A stretch of DNA of 64,000 bases from assembly GCF_000149955.1 (NCBI RefSeq), contig NC_030986.1, positions 886,787 to 950,786 of the forward strand, given 5' to 3'. Numbering within the stretch: position 1 is the stretch's first letter; every line of letters begins with the position of its first letter. Made by a program: the position numbers and the translations under genes. This document shows, piece after piece, positions 59,153-64,000 of the stretch. Source of the DNA: Fusarium oxysporum f. sp. lycopersici 4287. Taxonomy: Eukaryota; Ascomycota; Sordariomycetes; Hypocreales; Nectriaceae. The notes beneath the pieces were generated by a model that did not search any database, was not told where the DNA came from, and saw only the letters and a program-made list of their open reading frames with translations.

Positions 59153-61570
59153 CTCAGCTATAGTATGAATTATATCGGCCTTTGAGGTAATGACATCAAG
59201 TGATAGAATAGCTATATAGCCAGGGTATAATGACATAAAGAACTCACTCGCAAGAAAGAAACTATGTAATTATTATAAGCTCAATATCAACACCAAATAG
59301 GTGCAAATTAGATATACATATAATTGACCAGCAGTTTAACTGGCGTCGGTCGCTTAAACATAATCAATAACTGTAGCCATCTAAAATCACCACAAAGTCT
59401 TTCTTGTGTGAATTAGGGGTGTCAAGTAGCGATGGTTTTTCGCAACGAGTTTGAAGTCATAGTTGTCGGCAAGCTCATGGCTTGTCCGTACCATCTAATC
59501 TCATCTACTCTCTAATTGAATGCCCATAGGGAGATCTTCGAATCGTTAAGTATGGAAGGCTATAATAGCATCCCCTGGCTAACTTCTCAGATATGAATGT
59601 TGACCAAAACAAAGTCAGTCCGAATTCAACTCCATTATCATTGTTCTAACATCAAGATCTCTTGGGTCCTGTCACTATAGCAGAAAAGAATATTATGTCT
59701 ATCAATGAAGTCCACGTATTGGGTTCTAGGTAGTAGCTATTTGAGAAATAGGCTTTTAGCAAGTTCTCATGTTTCGAGGGTGCATGGGCTTGAGTATGTG
59801 ATATATACTACTTGCACCATTTTGACAACACAGCTCCCTCACATGTCATGAAATATCTAATACTACAGAAGGTTTCTTGCATCTTGATGAGGCCGTGCAG
59901 CGGCACCCATAGTTGAAGGATGGAATATAACTCGTTGCTAAGGATGGTATCAATACCTCCTCGGGGGAGGGGCTTGCTGACTTGAAGGAAGATCTCTTCG
60001 CAGAACGGATTGCTGAAGGTGGAATCATAGAAGGTTGTCAGATGAATGAGAGTCTCTGGCGGGACGACGTCTCGTAGGTGTCTCAAATTCCCATGCACGT
60101 CTTTCTCGTGTGCTCAATTCTAGGTCGCGCGAGTCTATCAATGACTGGAAGACATGGCTCTGGAAATCAAGACTAATATCCTTATTCTTTGTAAACTACG
60201 ATTCTAATCGTGGACTAGAACTACACGGCCTATAACCTGCTGAGGTCAGAATTGTGGTGTTTGGTACTGGAGGTTATGTTCTATTATCCCTGTTGGTTGT
60301 GTTGGTCGGAGCTGGTGTAAGTAAGAAGGCAAATACACCACGGCAAAGATGTCACTCATACCGGGTCACACAGAATGAAATATTCAATTCGAGTTCAAAT
60401 AAAATCTGTGTTCATCTGGTCCAACACTTTCCAATGTTGGCGGTCTTGTAACGCGATGTTCGTCTGGCTGTGGACGCCAGCGACCTCCAACACTCGAGGC
60501 TACTTGAGGCTTTGTGACGTGTCTTCTACCAAACTTATTTCTAGACAAAGTTGCAATTAATCGATCATATAGATGCCGCATTATCAGACGCGCCACGGAA
60601 ATGTGCAGGGGACAGTTGTTGCTGCCAACTTTCCTTGATAAATACCCTAGACTGACACATCTTTGCCTGTCGACCTCCGCCCCATGCTTTATATATGCTG
60701 CTCGAAATCAATCCATTGACTTACTTCAATTATATCACTGCGAACTTGGGCATTGTATTTCCATGTTGCTGATCGCGAAGTTCTGGTTGTTGATCATTCA
60801 CAACTGAAGACGTAATACAATACGGAAGCCATGTTCATCAGACTCAAGACACACGCAAACTTACTGAGTGACACATAGCATGTTGGCTATTGAGATCCAT
60901 AAGAACATCTTTTAGGGAGAATTATTTGTATTGAAGCGAAGGATGCGGAATAAGAATGTTGTCGCGTCTCAACACCTCACGTTGGTGGATTTAGGATATT
61001 GTCCAGCGCCTGGGCTCAGGCGCGCACTGCACTGCTCCTTATGATTTTCAACGTGAATATTCATCCATAGTTCACAGAACAATGTATTGAAATCGAGTGG
61101 ACAATGCTAGGATGACAATGACCATGCTGTGCCTCTCTTTGAAGCAGAACAAACCTCTTATAAGCCAACCAACATCTACCAACTACTCTGCGCCAACACC
61201 ACGAGGAAGAGGGTTACTCAGCACTAAAACAAGTGTCTCTCGGCAAAAACTCAAGTATACTGGATAAAATAAAGTGTTAAGCTCTTTAAACAGCAGAAAT
61301 GGTGGTGTTTACGACAGTAAGCACGTCTGCTGACTGTGTTGGAGACTCCAAGCTCTGCTTATCCGACACTCCTTCACGAGTAATATTTGACCTCAGTGTC
61401 AGGATCAACCATCATAGTCAGCGGAAGTCCGAAAGATGGGTCGGAGCTGACGAGAGTTGATAAAGGTCGAGGCTCATGCGTGTGTATGTAGATATTGTGA
61501 GGTTTTTCGCAGGAAAGTAATTCTTGGAACATCCATCATGGGAACTGGCGATGGGGAAATTTGAGTTGAA
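59153..61570. other. AT-rich gene-free region with repeat relics
   Basis: No intact gene. The stretch up to ~59.8 kb is AT-rich, in keeping with mutated transposon DNA. One minus-strand frame, described separately, recalls a retrotransposon. From ~61.0 kb the DNA is the likely promoter of the F-box gene. Confidence 0.5.
59808..60098 (-). mobile_element. possible Ty1/copia reverse-transcriptase relic
   Basis: A 96-codon minus-strand frame contains CEEIFLQ, then a spacer, then LHGLIK followed by TFCSIRYFMTCEGAVLSKWCK-like spacing. Copia reverse transcriptases have a (D/E)E-E-(V/I)-(Y/F)-(M/L)-x-Q step and an LYGLK-x(8)-F-x(5)-G-x(3)-SK-x-(D/C) step at a similar distance. The match is by eye, over a short degenerate segment, and the usual PPGF between the two is missing. 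It sits in the same AT-rich stretch as the dispersed repeats. Confidence 0.28.
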
Positions 61571-62816
61571 ATGATTTCTGCTAGAGCTCTCGATCACCTG
61601 CGACAGCAGTTTTGTGGTGAGGCTGTGCGCATTAGTGATGATGATAACAACACGAAAGCACCTCCGACAAGCGACGGCAAGGAGGATAATCAGAAGGAGA
61701 CAGTATCGCGACTCATTCACAAACCTGTGAAGGATGATAATAGCTCGATCGCTGTCAATGTCGAAAATGAACTTCTTCGACTCCCAGCAGAACTCCAACT
61801 TATGATCCTACAGCATCTCACATTCGGCGAGGTCGAGTCTCTGCGACGAACATGTCGTCTCCTCCGCCATACAATCAACAAACCTTTCATACGCGAAGTC
61901 TTCCCCAGCATAAAATTCGAACTCCTCTCAACATGCTATCGCTGTCTTCGCTACGACGCGCTGAGAGATCATCTCATCCACGCTGATGAGTCTGACGCGA
62001 GATACCCTCTGGCCAACGAGTGTCTCGACTGTGTTTCTTCACGAGGAGGTTTCGTCGTGGGCCGTATGTATACCCTCGGAACGTTTGCGACGGTTTGTGT
62101 ATGTCGATACTGTGGGTTTCCTGTTACGTCGGATGCGGCGTGGAAAGAGTATGAGTTCCATCGGGTGTGTTATAGGCGATATCGGATGATACTGCTGTAC
62201 TATTTTTTGGTCGGTTGTGCGCAGAGTACGATTACCATTGTAGCAGCGTCGTTGTGTTGGAAGTATTACAAAAAGCAGAAGCTGGTTCTTGGACCTACAG
62301 TGGTAAGTGAGTGAATATGAGGTAAGAGTGCTGTGCTGACGAGTGTAGGTTAACTTTCTCATGGCGTGTTGGGTGTTTTGCTTGAGTATGGTAAGAGGCA
62401 CAGAGTTGAGGACTTATCACTGGTCTTTACTTCTAGAAATGGGTATTTTGGGACTTTGGATTCCGCCCCTTACAGGTGTTGTTAGGACCATGGAAAAAAG
62501 ATCCGAGGGGGTTCGAGCAGCAGACATTGCAACAATCTTTTTCATTGCTTGCAACATGTAAGTCTATGAGCCTACAACAAAAAGAACATTCTGACAAATC
62601 AGACTATTTCGTTTCATCAATGTTCTTGGCAACACACTCCTTGTCTCCGAATACAAGCTCTGGCGCCGCTACATGCCGAATCAATCAAGGCCAAGTCGAA
62701 TCCTCAACAAAGTCATTGCGTTTCTCATCTTCTGGACGTACCCACCAAGCATTGAGCAAAAGTTCCCGGGGAAATGGTGGTTTTCCAGTCAGAACACTCA
62801 GGCTGGAGGTGTTTGA
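61571..62816 (+). CDS. F-box protein with several membrane segments
   Basis: Three exons, 61571-62302, 62349-62557 and 62603-62816, give 384 residues. Residues ~66-103 form an F-box (LLRLPAELQLMILQHL, VESLRRTCRLLRHTI), the helix bundle that binds Skp1 in SCF ubiquitin ligases. A Cys-rich part follows (CYRC, CLDC, CVCRYCG, HRVC) that may bind zinc. The C-terminal ~180 residues are hydrophobic: MILLYYFLVGCAQSTITIVAASL, FLMACWVFCLSM, MGILGLWIPPL, ATIFFIACNILFRF and VIAFLIFWTYPPS, so up to four or five membrane segments. Introns are GTAAGT/TGTAG (46 nt) and GTAAGT with CTGAC/TCAG (45 nt). An alternative extra intron at 62391-62435 would break the hydrophobic pattern and was not used. Target and membrane are unknown. 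Confidence 0.82.
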
Positions 62817-63269
62817 CGCGGCAGATGGTGGATGGTCTGGGGAAACGGGACTTGCAATCTGGGGTAGATCCGGAGACACGGAGGGCGTGGCGGTGAAACG
62901 GTTCAATTGGTCGCTCAAGTTGCAGTCACTCCTTTTTCTTCTTCTTCATTTTCACATGAGATCAGATCAGATCTAGTTACGTCTTGTTCATCTTCTCAGG
63001 ACATGGTTCTTGGAAGATTATGGGGAAAGGCTTGGCTATGCAATGCAGGTCACTTCAGCTCAACAACTCAATCATGCGCTCGTGGGAGATTGGATTATGT
63101 TACTACGCACGATATCATGGCGTTGCTAGGTCTCACTAAATGTGCTTGTTTCACGAACGGATTCTAGATTTGACATCCTTGACTTTCAGGAGATTATGTC
63201 GACGAGGCAACTCGGTAAAACTTGCTCATTTTTAAGAAACTCCTGCTATGATTACTTGAGAATCTCTTC
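62817..63269. other. convergent intergenic region
   Basis: No gene seen; 3' untranslated regions of the two convergent genes probably fill it. A short AGATCAGATCAGATC repeat lies at 62960-62974. Confidence 0.6.
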
Positions 63270-64000
63270 CTAGTTGGCATGCTTCTTGGTCGTCGTCTCG
63301 GTGTGATTGCTAGCAACTCGGGGATCACGGAACCCTTGGCTCTGATCACCGCGCTCAGCGACATCACCTCCTCCTTGCCCAAAAGCGCCCTGGAATGACT
63401 GCCGAGCTGACTGATCATTGCTATTCTTGCTGCTACTGCTGCTGCCACCCTTGTTATTGCTGTCGTCGCCACCACCTGATTTGTCCACTCTTGGCTGGTG
63501 TTGGTCGTGCTTCGTCGCGTCTCTCTTGGTTGGCGTGCCATCGTAGTTGCTAGCCACTCTCGTATCCTTGGCCTCCTTTCCAGACCCATCACCAGCTTTG
63601 GATCCTCCAGTGCCAAACAAACCACCTAGCATTCCACTGCCATGAGAAGTGCTCGATGTACCGGGCTGGTCCTTGGCAGACATCTCAACTGAAGTTCGAA
63701 CGTTGGAACCGCCACCGCCAACTCCGCCGCCTACTCCACCGCTGGGAAGCTTCTCGGGAGGTGCTGTGGTGCCCTCTTTGCGGTTCGAGTTGGCGTGGCT
63801 AAGCTCGTGGCCGCCTGTGACGGCATTTCCTCCAATGCCGGCGCCGCTGAGTCCTTCGGCCTTTTTGGCCTCCGCGCGACCCTTGCGATCTTGCTCAGGT
63901 GTGGTTTCGGGCTTGGATCTGCCTAGATAGTAGACACCTGCACCGAGAGCTGCTACGCCTGAAATGATAGGAACTGCAGCGGAACCTTGTTGGCCAGCAC
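63270..64000 (-). CDS. low-complexity protein with one membrane segment (5' end outside window)
   Basis: The frame is open from the window edge to a stop at 63270-63272, giving at least 242 residues; the start lies beyond 64000. A membrane-like helix, AVPIISGVAALGAGVYYLG, comes near the visible N-terminus, then a charged stretch (PEQDRKGRAEAKKAEG), and a long Gly/Ser/Asn/Lys-rich tail. Two copies of a short motif, DTRVASNYDGTPTKR and DPRVASNHTETTTKK, stand about 75 residues apart. The layout (short N-terminus, one helix, hydrophilic tail) fits a small membrane-anchored protein, possibly mitochondrial, but I do not recognise the family. An internal ATG at 63683 is not taken as the start because the frame continues with protein-like sequence upstream. 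Confidence 0.7.
   Translation of the reverse strand, partial: AGQQGSAAVPIISGVAALGAGVYYLGRSKPETTPEQDRKGRAEAKKAEGLSGAGIGGNAVTGGHELSHANSNRKEGTTAPPEKLPSGGVGGGVGGGGSNVRTSVEMSAKDQPGTSSTSHGSGMLGGLFGTGGSKAGDGSGKEAKDTRVASNYDGTPTKRDATKHDQHQPRVDKSGGGDDSNNKGGSSSSSKNSNDQSARQSFQGAFGQGGGDVAERGDQSQGFRDPRVASNHTETTTKKHAN

Noticed and set aside
62391..62435. A possible 45-nt intron (GTAAGA...TTCTAG) in the F-box gene.
   Set aside because: It is stop-free in the chosen frame; removing it does not lead to a frame that continues into the last exon with its conserved-looking sequence.
1..64000. CRISPR arrays, bacterial operons, riboswitches or attachment sites.
   Set aside because: The DNA is fungal nuclear sequence; no regularly spaced repeats with unique spacers were seen, and prokaryotic elements are not expected.

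Overview
The window is nuclear DNA of a filamentous ascomycete, most likely Fusarium or a close Hypocreales relative. The evidence is short GT-AG introns of about 45-60 nt with CTAAC/CTGAC-type branch sites, long gene-free spacers, and fungal families such as a Zn2Cys6 regulator, a 2EXR protein, an ankyrin protein, a TRI12-type MFS pump, SPT20, ATG27, a PEX22-like protein and an RNA-dependent RNA polymerase. The organism was inferred from gene content only. Gaps of unknown sequence lie at 5848-5947 (100 N, the usual unsized gap) and 50686-51184 (499 N).

Layout. 1-16.4 kb: a secreted Thr/Pro-rich repeat wall protein whose 3' end is lost in the first gap, an ankyrin-repeat protein, a short-chain dehydrogenase, a 2EXR-domain protein, and a convergent Zn2Cys6 regulator. 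16.4-21.2 kb: gene-poor DNA with a probable decayed gene and a tRNA-Ser(AGA). 21.2-24.7 kb: an MFS pump converging on a three-domain protein (two EthD-like domains fused to an alpha/beta hydrolase), a plausible catabolic or detoxification pair. 25.6-39.5 kb: a compact, conserved block of RdRP (RNA silencing), ATG27 (autophagy), SPT20 (SAGA coactivator), a PEX22-like peroxin (peroxisome biogenesis) and eIF2B gamma (translation initiation). 39.5-53.6 kb: very long gene-free flanks around one two-finger C2H2 regulator; two overlapping upstream ORFs precede its start. 53.6-64 kb: an F-box/LRR-like gene broken by three single-base homopolymer insertions, a repeat-rich stretch with RIP-like mutated repeat copies and a possible copia relic, an F-box protein carrying several predicted membrane segments, and the 3' part of a low-complexity protein with one membrane segment that runs off the end.

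Exon joins were worked out by eye from splice consensus, reading phase and continuity of the protein; they are predictions. The parts most worth a second look are the C2H2 regulator with its uORFs and large flanks, the three-homopolymer lesion pattern in the LRR gene, the membrane F-box protein, and the EthD-EthD-hydrolase/MFS pair.
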